Source: Parapedobacter luteus (GTDB lineage Bacteria; Bacteroidota; Bacteroidia; Sphingobacteriales; Sphingobacteriaceae). Taken from it: a DNA stretch of 64,000 bases. The DNA is taken from positions 62,001-126,000 of the forward strand of contig NZ_FUYS01000009.1 in NCBI RefSeq assembly GCF_900168055.1, read 5' to 3'. Positions 9,117 to 17,175 of the stretch are shown in pieces. Position 1 is the stretch's first letter, and every line of letters begins with the position of its first letter. Under the pieces are notes generated by a model. The model saw only the letters and a list, made by a program, of their open reading frames with translations, ran no database searches and was not told where the DNA came from. Both the position numbers and the translations under genes were made by a program.

Positions 9117-9511
9117 GTTACCTTCTGGATTCGCATACGTTCATTTGGGCGGTATTGGACCGCAAAAAACTTTCGGCCAAGGTTTCCCGTTTGTTGGAAG
9201 ACGCCACTAACCGTGTATTTATCAGCTCGGTGAGCTTTTGGGAACTTTCATTGAAACATAGGTTGGGCAAGCTCGACCTAATAGGGGTTTCCCCGGAGGA
9301 GCTGCCGATAATAGCCCAAGAAAGCGGCTTTGAGTTTCTTCCGCTCATCCCATCAGAAGCCGCAGGATATCATCTTCTGAAAGCCGACTGGCATCGGGAT
9401 CCTTTTGATCGGATGCTTATCTGGCAAGCGATTACCCATGACTTAACCTTGCTGAGCAAAGACAATACCATCAGTCAATACCGATCTGTTGGATTAAAGC
9501 AACTATGGTAA
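9113..9511 (+). CDS. PIN-domain toxin with abnormal (ATA) start
   Basis: Reading from 9113 gives xSYLLDSHTFIWAVLDRKK and about 132 residues to the stop at 9511: first aspartate at residue 6, SFWELSLKH with the conserved glutamate, and DPFDRMLIWQA, so the PIN site looks complete. This is the partner type usually found with Phd/YefM. No ATG, GTG or TTG exists in frame before D6. The codon in the expected start position is ATA, overlapping the antitoxin stop as ATAA where ATGA would be normal. A TTG at 9155 is available but would delete the first catalytic aspartate. One G-to-A change could therefore have silenced the toxin without harming the antitoxin stop. Weak initiation at ATA cannot be excluded. 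Confidence 0.75.
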   Translation: MSYLLDSHTFIWAVLDRKKLSAKVSRLLEDATNRVFISSVSFWELSLKHRLGKLDLIGVSPEELPIIAQESGFEFLPLIPSEAAGYHLLKADWHRDPFDRMLIWQAITHDLTLLSKDNTISQYRSVGLKQLW

Positions 9512-9546
9512 CTCGTTAATCAAACCGAGTAATTCCTGCCCACTTT

Positions 9547-9574
9547 CGAACTATTGGTGTTCGATATCGAACAC
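9547..9574 (+). promoter_or_regulatory. Three-half-site operator (candidate enhancer), region 2
   Basis: CGAACT (9547-9552), TGTTCG (9558-9563) and CGAACA (9568-9573), with an 18-bp perfect palindrome GTGTTCGATATCGAACAC at 9557-9574. The centre is 63.5 bp before the -24 G. Same half-site order and spacing as region 1, lying just after the second toxin gene. Confidence 0.8.
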
Positions 9575-9607
9575 TAATGCCACACAACATACCAATAAAA
9601 CACTAAC

Positions 9608-9641
9608 CATCAATCAGTTGAATTTATGGCGCAGAAAATGT
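9608..9641 (+). promoter_or_regulatory. IHF-like site and sigma-54 type promoter, region 2
   Basis: CATCAATCAGTTG (9608-9620) matches the IHF consensus except for the first base and ends 9 bp before the -24 G. The promoter TATGGCGCAGAAAATGT has GG at 9628-9629 and GT at 9640-9641. Predicted start of transcription is near 9653, about 56 bases before the permease ATG. As in region 1 the -12 dinucleotide is GT in place of GC. Confidence 0.65.
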
Positions 9642-9708
9642 ACTGCGTCACCTATCATATTGATTCGTATATACAAAACTGACGGCTGATAGCCGAATGC
9701 TGGTAATC

Positions 9709-12072
9709 ATGATTAAGAGCTATTTCAAGATCGCGTGGCGAAATATCCTCAAAACCAAAAACTACACGCTCATCAACATAACGGGCTTGGCTATTGGTAT
9801 GGCCGCGGCGGCTTTAATTTTGCTGTGGGTCGAGAACGAATGGACTTTTGATCGATTTTATAAAAATACTGATCGCATATACGAGCTATACAACCGCGGC
9901 GAATTTAGCAACGACACCCATGCGTGGCCGGGCGTGGGGAATCCGCTGGCACCACTATTAGTAAGTCGGCATCCCGAATTGGAAAGCGTTGTCAGAAGCA
10001 CTCCAGCCAACCTATCGGTAAGTGTACAAGATAATCGATTCAACAGTGAAGGCCTATATGCGGATCCCGATTTTTTCAACCTATTTGACCGACGCGTTAT
10101 CCGGGGAGATTTACACAAGGCTCTTTCAACACCCGAAGGCATTGTTTTAACGGCATCAATGGCAAACCGGTTGTTCGGAACGGATGATGTTGTAGGCCAA
10201 ACCGTCACCATTGATTCGGCTGACCATTTCAGTGTCACGGCCCTAGTGGAAGATTTTCCTGCCAATAGCCGCTTTAAAAATGCCGGATATTTCCTCCCTT
10301 GGGAATACTTCGAGCATAGCATAGGCCAAAAAGCCGCGGCGTCATGGACAAATTTCAAGGTTGCCACGTTCGTTATGTTAGACCCTACTGCCAACCATCA
10401 ACACGTGGAATCACAAATCAGTGCCATTTTAACCGAATTGCAGGTCGCCGACAATATGTTATTCCTGCATCCAGCAGAAAAATGGCATTTGTATAGTAAA
10501 GCGACGCACGGCTATTTCACCATAGGCAACATCCAAAAAGTACGGTTATTTAGTATCATCGCTTTCCTCACCCTTTTGACAGCCTGTATCAATTTCGTAA
10601 ACCTGAGTACCGCCAAAAGCGAACAGCGCGCAAAGGATGTGGGCATCCAAAAGATACTTGGAGCACATCGAAAAAGCCTGATCGTACAATTTTTGGCAGA
10701 ATCCCTCATCCTATCCACCTTTGCCGGCTGTCTGGCATTCTTACTGCTTTCATTGGCTATAAATCCCTTCAATCACCTATTCGGCTACGAACTCGACATA
10801 CCGTATCACGAATTTTCCTTTTGGTTAGCGACATTGCTATTCATCCTTTTCACCGGGCTGTTGGCCGGGTCTTATCCGGCTTTCCTGTTATCGGGCTTTA
10901 AACCGATGGCTATCTTGAAAGGCAGCGCACCCACTACCCGGCAGCCGCTATCGGTTCGCAAGGCATTGATTGTATTTCAGTTTTCGTTCACCATCGCCTT
11001 ACTGATTGCTACGTTGGTCATCGTCAAACAAATACACCATGCAGAAAACCGGGAACAGGGTTATGACAAAAGTAACCTAGTCTACCTCCCGCTCAACACC
11101 AAGTTAAAGATGCAATATGAACAAATCAAACATGACCTGATCCAATCGGGAACTGTCCTTTCCATGACCCGTTCTTCCGGCACCATCACGCGGCAGACAT
11201 TCGGTGCGCTGAATTTCTCATGGCCGGGCAGTAATGCCGCAGATGCGCAACAAGCATTTGTAACCATCACCACCGATACCGATTTTAAATCAACCATGGG
11301 TACGCAGCTTGTGCTCGGGCGGGATATCGATATCGAAAGGTATCCCACAGATGAAAATGCGGTACTGGTGAATGAGGCAGCGGTGGAAGCGATGAAGTTG
11401 GATGATCCGATAGGAACCATTATCAGAAATGGCGAACAGCAGTGGCACGTGGTGGGGGTAGTCAAGGACTTTATCTTCTATTCGCCCTATACCGCGATCA
11501 GTCCGCTATTTATCATGGGAAGCGGGGATTGGTTCAACTTTGCCTACCTCAAATTGGATGCCTCCCGACCGTTGCAACAAAATCTTGCCCGTGTTTCGTC
11601 TGCCATTCAAAAATATGCGCCTAACGAGACATTTGAATACCACTTTGTCGATGAAGCCTATGCGGTGAATTTCAAAAGGGAAAAGCAAACGGCCAATCTC
11701 ACCCAGGTATTTTCAGGACTTGCCGTCTCTATTTCCTGTTTAGGATTGTTTGGCATGATGGCATTTGTTGTCCATCAACGGCGTAAAGAAATCGGAATCC
11801 GGAAAGTTCTTGGCGCATCCGTTTCGGGCATCGTATCCATGCTCTCGGGTGATTTCGTGAAGCTGGTGCTGGTTGCGGTGATCGTCGCCTCTCCCATTGC
11901 TTGGTGGGCCATGAACAAGTGGCTGGAGGATTTTGCCTACCGCATCGAGATCCAGTGGTGGATGTTTGCCGTGGCGGGTATAGTGGCGGTAGCTATTGCA
12001 CTACTTACCGTAAGCTGGCAAGCGCTCCGGGCAGCGCAGGCCAATCCGGTGGATAGTTTAAGGGACGAATAG
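9709..12072 (+). CDS. FtsX/MacB-like ABC permease (copy 4)
   Basis: 787 residues. The ATG at 9709 (MIKSYFKIAWRNI) is preferred to that at 9697 because nearly all copies begin with this pattern; the upstream residues MLVI have no counterpart. It has the same eight-helix, two-periplasmic-domain plan. Helix 1 (INITGLAIGMAAAALILLWV) belongs to a different N-terminal subfamily from copies 1-3, yet the last 70 residues (SPIAWWAMNKWLEDFAYRIE and onward) match theirs closely. It is the first gene behind sigma-54 region 2 and probably heads a run of six permeases reaching 24437. No ATPase is fused or adjacent. Confidence 0.92.
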   Translation: MIKSYFKIAWRNILKTKNYTLINITGLAIGMAAAALILLWVENEWTFDRFYKNTDRIYELYNRGEFSNDTHAWPGVGNPLAPLLVSRHPELESVVRSTPANLSVSVQDNRFNSEGLYADPDFFNLFDRRVIRGDLHKALSTPEGIVLTASMANRLFGTDDVVGQTVTIDSADHFSVTALVEDFPANSRFKNAGYFLPWEYFEHSIGQKAAASWTNFKVATFVMLDPTANHQHVESQISAILTELQVADNMLFLHPAEKWHLYSKATHGYFTIGNIQKVRLFSIIAFLTLLTACINFVNLSTAKSEQRAKDVGIQKILGAHRKSLIVQFLAESLILSTFAGCLAFLLLSLAINPFNHLFGYELDIPYHEFSFWLATLLFILFTGLLAGSYPAFLLSGFKPMAILKGSAPTTRQPLSVRKALIVFQFSFTIALLIATLVIVKQIHHAENREQGYDKSNLVYLPLNTKLKMQYEQIKHDLIQSGTVLSMTRSSGTITRQTFGALNFSWPGSNAADAQQAFVTITTDTDFKSTMGTQLVLGRDIDIERYPTDENAVLVNEAAVEAMKLDDPIGTIIRNGEQQWHVVGVVKDFIFYSPYTAISPLFIMGSGDWFNFAYLKLDASRPLQQNLARVSSAIQKYAPNETFEYHFVDEAYAVNFKREKQTANLTQVFSGLAVSISCLGLFGMMAFVVHQRRKEIGIRKVLGASVSGIVSMLSGDFVKLVLVAVIVASPIAWWAMNKWLEDFAYRIEIQWWMFAVAGIVAVAIALLTVSWQALRAAQANPVDSLRDE

Positions 12073-12133
12073 TTTTTGCTATATAAAGACAGGCATTTTC
12101 ATCATAAGGCACGATCCAAAGCAAATAAAAAAC

Positions 12134-14602
12134 ATGAACATGAACGATCTCAAGCTCACCCTCCGCCACCTGTGGCGTAACCGACTGTTTACAGCGTTAA
12201 ATATCCTGGGGCTGGCCATCGGCATCAGCGCGTGCTGGGTCATTTACCGGATCATTGATCATGAATTCAGCTACGATGCCAACCTACCGAATAGTGACCG
12301 CATTTATAAGGTGATCAGCGTATTCAGCCGAGAAGGCAGGGAATCAAGGATGGGCGGGGTGTCGGCGCCGCTGTATCAGGGCATCGAAGAAGAGCTCGCG
12401 GGGGTGCAGCATGTGGTGCCGGTATTCGGCCAATGGGTAAGCAGCGTTGAAATCAAGCGGCAAAACCAGGCCGCTTTTATCCAGGAAGACCCAAGTGACA
12501 TTGTAGCCACCAATGCTTCTTATTTCAAGATGCTTCCGTACACCTGGCTGGCCGGTAATAAGCATACGGCATTGGATGCCCCGGAAAGCGTGGTACTCAC
12601 CCAAAGCCGGGCAGCCATATACTTCCCGGATATCCAAACGGAGGACATGCTTCATCGGACCATCACCTACTGCGGGCAGGATACTGTGGTGCGCACGGTT
12701 ACGGGAATAGTGGCCGATTATTTTACGCCCTCGGAGTTTACGGCACAAGAGTTTGTCGTACTGCCGAGAGTGGCCTATGATACCTACGTATGGACCAACA
12801 CCAACGGGAGCGACCGGCTTTACCTGCAACTCCAGGGCGGCGTGGATGTTCGCACCAAGCTGGATCAGATCAACGAACTGGATGCGAGGCATTGGAAAGC
12901 CTTTGAAGATGAACGGAAAAGCGGGGGGAATGCCAATATTCCCCCCCGGATACGGTCATATGAACTCCTGCCCATCAGGGACGTCCATTTTTCGACCAAC
13001 GTGTCTGATGGTGCAAACGTAAGCAAAACCAGTAAACCCGTGCTATATGGACTGCTCGGTATCGGGGCGTTCCTGCTCATCCTCGCCTGCATCAACTACA
13101 TCAACATGAGCGTTGCACAAATCCCGCAACGTGGCAAAGAAATCGGCGTGCGGAAAACGCTCGGCGGCGGCTCCCGGCAACTGATCGGCCAGTTTCTCAG
13201 TGAGACGTTGCTGACGGCCTTGATTGCCTCAGTAATGGCTTTCGGCCTCGGCCGCCTGGCGTTCTGGCTGCTGGACGACATCATCCCCGCTGGCGTCACA
13301 GCGGCAGACAACATCTTCCTGTTCACGGGATTTATGCTGGGCCTGGTGCTCCTGACCACCCTGCTGGCCGGGCTATATCCCAGCTGGCTGATTACCAAAG
13401 TAAAGACGGTAGATGTATTCAAAAACTTCTTCGCGTCTCCATCAGTCCATCGCTTCAGCCTACAGAAGGTCCTCATTGTGTTCCAGTTTACCATTGCACT
13501 GATATTCATCATCTGTACCATTATTGTCGGGGCGCAGCTCCGGCATACCATGAAGGCCGACATGGGTTTTGATAAAGACGCCACCGTGCTGGTAAACGTG
13601 CCGTGGAAATACCTCTCCGACCCGCGCTACCAGGACAAGCAGTTCACGCTGTTGAACGAGCTCCGGAACCTGCCGGGGGTTGATCAGGTAGCCATGGGTA
13701 CCGCCCCGCTGTCATCGGGCTATTCGTCCAGCCCTTTCGGGTATACGCCCCAAGGTGAGGCCCCCGTGGAAATCATCAGTTTCAAAAAGACCATCGATAC
13801 GGCTTATCTGGCGTTGTACCGGATGGAGCTGCTGGCGGGCCGGAACATCCGTGCCTCGGACACCACTTCCGAGTATATCATCAACGAAACCGCAGCCCGG
13901 GCCTTCGGTTTCACCACTCCTGAAGAAGCCCTCGGTCAATTCATCGGCCAGCGGGGAAACAGTAAATACCCCGTTGTCGGTGTTGTCAAGGATTTTCACA
14001 CGCAGGACTTTTACACATCGATCACGCCGACAGTGCTGTCGACCTATAAAGGAGATCTTTCTTCATTCAACATTAAACTGGATGGCCACGATCCTGCACG
14101 GTGGCAGGCCACATTGAAGCGGATCGGCGAAAAATGGGCGCAGTTTTATCCTGCCGATACTTATCAGTACCGTTTTTATGATGAAATGCTGGAAGCGATG
14201 TACAAGCAGGAACGGCAGATCGGAAAACTCATCAACCTGGCAACGGCGATCACCATCCTTATCAGCTGCTTAGGCCTTTTCGGCCTGGCTACGCTCACTG
14301 CTTTCCAGCGCACCAAGGAAATCGGCATCCGGAAAGTGCTGGGAGCAACGGTGTCGGGCATTGTAGGGTTGCTTTCCAAAGATTTTGTCAAATTGGTTTT
14401 GATAGCCGTGGTCATTGCTTCGCCCATGGCATGGTGGGCAATGAACAATTGGCTGGAGGGTTTTGCCTACCGCATCGAGATCCAGTGGTGGATGTTCGCG
14501 GCAGCGGGATTGGTGGCCGTAGTCATTGCGCTGTTCACCGTGAGCTGGCAGGCGATACGGGCAGCGATGGCCAATCCGGTGGATTCATTGAGGGATGAAT
14601 GA
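12134..14602 (+). CDS. FtsX/MacB-like ABC permease (copy 5)
   Basis: 822 residues (820 if it starts at the second ATG, 12140). The opening DLKLTLRHLWRNRLFTALNI and helix 1 with GISACWVIYRIIDHEFSYD form a separate subfamily shared only with copy 9 at 22002; the FtsX-one loop also differs (PQRGKEIGVRKTLGGGSRQL). The C-terminal FtsX segment matches the common type. It follows copy 4 by 61 bases. GGCACG occurs in that gap at 12108, but a sigma-54 -12 element at the right distance is missing, so read-through from copy 4 is the simpler view. The different periplasmic domains suggest a different ligand from copies 1-4. Confidence 0.92.
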   Translation: MNMNDLKLTLRHLWRNRLFTALNILGLAIGISACWVIYRIIDHEFSYDANLPNSDRIYKVISVFSREGRESRMGGVSAPLYQGIEEELAGVQHVVPVFGQWVSSVEIKRQNQAAFIQEDPSDIVATNASYFKMLPYTWLAGNKHTALDAPESVVLTQSRAAIYFPDIQTEDMLHRTITYCGQDTVVRTVTGIVADYFTPSEFTAQEFVVLPRVAYDTYVWTNTNGSDRLYLQLQGGVDVRTKLDQINELDARHWKAFEDERKSGGNANIPPRIRSYELLPIRDVHFSTNVSDGANVSKTSKPVLYGLLGIGAFLLILACINYINMSVAQIPQRGKEIGVRKTLGGGSRQLIGQFLSETLLTALIASVMAFGLGRLAFWLLDDIIPAGVTAADNIFLFTGFMLGLVLLTTLLAGLYPSWLITKVKTVDVFKNFFASPSVHRFSLQKVLIVFQFTIALIFIICTIIVGAQLRHTMKADMGFDKDATVLVNVPWKYLSDPRYQDKQFTLLNELRNLPGVDQVAMGTAPLSSGYSSSPFGYTPQGEAPVEIISFKKTIDTAYLALYRMELLAGRNIRASDTTSEYIINETAARAFGFTTPEEALGQFIGQRGNSKYPVVGVVKDFHTQDFYTSITPTVLSTYKGDLSSFNIKLDGHDPARWQATLKRIGEKWAQFYPADTYQYRFYDEMLEAMYKQERQIGKLINLATAITILISCLGLFGLATLTAFQRTKEIGIRKVLGATVSGIVGLLSKDFVKLVLIAVVIASPMAWWAMNNWLEGFAYRIEIQWWMFAAAGLVAVVIALFTVSWQAIRAAMANPVDSLRDE

Positions 14603-14611
14603 CTTTTTGCT

Positions 14612-16993
14612 ATGATAAAGAACTATTTCAAAATCGCATTTCGCAACCTTTGGCGTTACAAAGCGTATTCGCTCTTAAATATTTCCGGGCTATCCATCGG
14701 TCTGTTATCAAGCATCCTGATACTGCTATGGGTTGCCAACGAACGGAGCTACGACCGTTTCCACGAAAACGCGTCGAAAATCTACCGGATTACAAGCAGT
14801 CTATCCGAAGACTTCAGGGCTGCAGTGGCGCCTCCCCCGCTTGCTCCGGAGCTGCTCGAAAAGCTGCCCGCTGTCGACAATTACTTGCGGTTTAGCCATC
14901 CGGTAAAGTACACGTTTGAACATGAGGGCAATCGCTTCGAGGAAAAAGGGGGCTTTTACGTCGACAGTACATTCTGGGACTTTTTTTCATTCGCATTGGT
15001 AGACGGAGAAAAACAACACTCGTTCAACATGCCAAACGCCATCCTGATCACGGAAAGCATGGCCAGAAAGTATTTCGGGCATACCGAGGTCGTTGGCCAA
15101 TCCTTGATACAGGAAAATAAACGGCCGTTGACCATCACGGCAGTACTCGCCGACCTTCCCAGCAACTCCCACCTGCAATTCGACTACCTGCTCCCGATGG
15201 AACAGATCGAACACGACAGCTGGATGCACGATGCGAAACAGGATTGGCGGAATTTTGTCAACTATGCATACCTCAAGATGGATGACTCGTTTGTCCATAC
15301 TGAAGCTTCCGTTGATCATATCGAGCGGCAAGTACAGGAAATCTTCTGGGCACACGTGGATGGCTCGATGCTAAAAACAACGTTCAAACTTCAGCCATTG
15401 GGCGACATCCACTTGCACTCCACCAACCTGCAGGTAGACTTGGCAGGACGTAGCAACAGCCGGTATGTGGATACCCTGTTCATGGTCGCGGTCTTCATGC
15501 TGGTCGTTGCGTGCATCAATTTCATGAATCTCTCCACGGCGCGATCGGCCCGCCGGGCAAAGGAAGTAGGACTAAGGAAAGTCGTTGGTGCCGAACGGGT
15601 GCAACTCATCGCCCAGTTCATGGGTGAGTCACTCCTGATCACGTTCGTGTCTCTTTTCATTGCAATAGGGTTGGTGTGGTTGGCATTGCCCGGCTTCAAT
15701 ACACTCATCGGCAAGACGTTGGAAATCCGCCTGTTTGATATCAACATATTAGCCGCTATGTTAGGCATCGCGCTGCTCACGGGATTGATCTCGGGAAGTT
15801 ATCCGGCTTTGTACCTATCGGGCTTTGTCCCTGCGAGCGTACTCAAAGGCGCGCCGACTGCGGGCAAAAATGGTCATGTCGTGTTTAGAAACACGTTGGT
15901 GGTTGTGCAGTTTGTCGTGTCCATATTCCTCTTGGTTGGAACAATCGTCATCTATAAACAGCTCAGCTTTGTGAAGAACCGAAACCTTGGTTTTGACAAA
16001 TCCAACCTGGTCTATGTAGAAATGAACGGTGAAGTGTGGGGTAAGCAGGCTGCCTATAAAGATGCATTAGCCAACCATCCGCTAACATCGGATTTCACCG
16101 TCATTGATATGCTGCCATCGAATCTGAAAAGCGGCACCGTAGACTTTCAATACGAGGGAAAGGATCCCGATTCGGAGCTGATTGTGCCCATGATGGACGT
16201 AGGGGAGAACTTTATCGAGGTATTTGATATGGAAATGGTGGCAGGGCGGCCTTTCTCCAAACAACACAACGACTCGAGCAATTACATCATCAATGAAAAA
16301 TTGGCGGGCATTATCGGATATGCTCCTGAAGAGGCGATCGGCAAGCCGTTCGCTTTATGGGGGAACAAAGGGCAGATCATCGGGGTGGTGAAGGACTTCA
16401 ATTTCAAGCCCGCTACCCAAGCCATCGAACCCCTGATACTTTCTTATAACAATTGGGGCGGAATGTTCGTGGTCAAGGCACAACCGCAGCAACTGGAGGC
16501 TACCCTTAGCGCATTGGAGAAAATCAACGCTGATATCAATCCCAATTTCCCTTTTTCGTACGGGTTTGTTGACCAGGAGTTGGACAAACTATACGAAAGT
16601 GAACACCGGCTGAGCAACCTGTTTTACCTATTTGCCGCGTTGGGTGTTTTTATTTCCTGCCTTGGCCTATACGGGTTATCTGCTTTCATGGCCGAAAAAC
16701 GCATCAAGGAAATAGGCATCCGTAAGGTATTAGGGTCGTCGGTCACTGGCATAGTCTATTTGCTGACAAAAAATTTCATCGGCTTGTTGGCTTTGGCCGT
16801 GGCCATCTCGATTCCCTTGGCATGGTACGGTGCATCCAAGTGGTTGGATACCTTTGCCTATCGGATCGACATCAACTGGACGATTTTCGGCGTAGCAGCT
16901 TGCTTGGCTTTCATCGTCGCGCTGGTGACTGTCAGTTATGAATCCATCAAAGCTGCAACGGCCAATCCGGTGGATTCGTTGAGGGATGAGTGA
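14612..16993 (+). CDS. FtsX/MacB-like ABC permease (copy 6)
   Basis: 793 residues, starting 9 bases after the stop of copy 5, so clearly in the same operon. It has the full layout (helix 1 ISGLSIGLLSSILILLWV; FtsX-one loop RAKEVGLRKVVGAERVQL; FtsX-two loop KRIKEIGIRKVLGSS). The last two helices (LAWYGASKWLDTFAYRID, WTIFGVAACLAFIVALVTVS) differ from the otherwise uniform C-terminus of most copies, although the final ANPVDSLRDE is kept. This makes it a useful outgroup for judging how far the other C-termini have been made alike. Confidence 0.92.
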   Translation: MIKNYFKIAFRNLWRYKAYSLLNISGLSIGLLSSILILLWVANERSYDRFHENASKIYRITSSLSEDFRAAVAPPPLAPELLEKLPAVDNYLRFSHPVKYTFEHEGNRFEEKGGFYVDSTFWDFFSFALVDGEKQHSFNMPNAILITESMARKYFGHTEVVGQSLIQENKRPLTITAVLADLPSNSHLQFDYLLPMEQIEHDSWMHDAKQDWRNFVNYAYLKMDDSFVHTEASVDHIERQVQEIFWAHVDGSMLKTTFKLQPLGDIHLHSTNLQVDLAGRSNSRYVDTLFMVAVFMLVVACINFMNLSTARSARRAKEVGLRKVVGAERVQLIAQFMGESLLITFVSLFIAIGLVWLALPGFNTLIGKTLEIRLFDINILAAMLGIALLTGLISGSYPALYLSGFVPASVLKGAPTAGKNGHVVFRNTLVVVQFVVSIFLLVGTIVIYKQLSFVKNRNLGFDKSNLVYVEMNGEVWGKQAAYKDALANHPLTSDFTVIDMLPSNLKSGTVDFQYEGKDPDSELIVPMMDVGENFIEVFDMEMVAGRPFSKQHNDSSNYIINEKLAGIIGYAPEEAIGKPFALWGNKGQIIGVVKDFNFKPATQAIEPLILSYNNWGGMFVVKAQPQQLEATLSALEKINADINPNFPFSYGFVDQELDKLYESEHRLSNLFYLFAALGVFISCLGLYGLSAFMAEKRIKEIGIRKVLGSSVTGIVYLLTKNFIGLLALAVAISIPLAWYGASKWLDTFAYRIDINWTIFGVAACLAFIVALVTVSYESIKAATANPVDSLRDE

Positions 16994-17175
16994 TTGGTGA
17001 CGGCCGGCCAGCGGTGAGTGATGGATTGCCGTTGGCTGGTGAGAACGGAGAACGATACTGGAACAACGGTCGAAGGAACAAGGATAAATGAACAAAGACG
17101 TTTGCGACTAATGACGAACAACGGCAGGTCACGGAACACTGTTCATTGACCACCGAACACTGAACACTGAATAAA
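16994..17175. other. Intergenic stretch with GAACACTG repeats
   Basis: A 182-base gap inside the permease run. It is purine-rich and holds three copies of GAACACTG (17134, 17155, 17162, the last two touching) and the small palindrome GAACACTGTTC (17134-17144). No sigma-54 or TAnnTTTG promoter was found. It may hold a regulator site or be remnant sequence; nothing coding is seen. Confidence 0.35.

Noticed and set aside
9155-9511. Toxin start at TTG 9155
   Set aside because: It would remove the first catalytic aspartate and the core strand YLLDSHTFIW of the PIN fold.
12106-12123. Sigma-54-like sequence AAGGCACGATCCAAAGC before permease copy 5
   Set aside because: The distance from GG to GC is 13 in place of 12 bases, and neither the GTGTTCG operator nor the IHF-like site is present; sigma-54 does not tolerate the extra base well.
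17031-17047. TTGGCTGGTGAGAACGG in the gap before permease copy 7 as a sigma-54 promoter
   Set aside because: The -12 position is CG in place of GC, and no IHF-like site or palindrome stands at the conserved distances.
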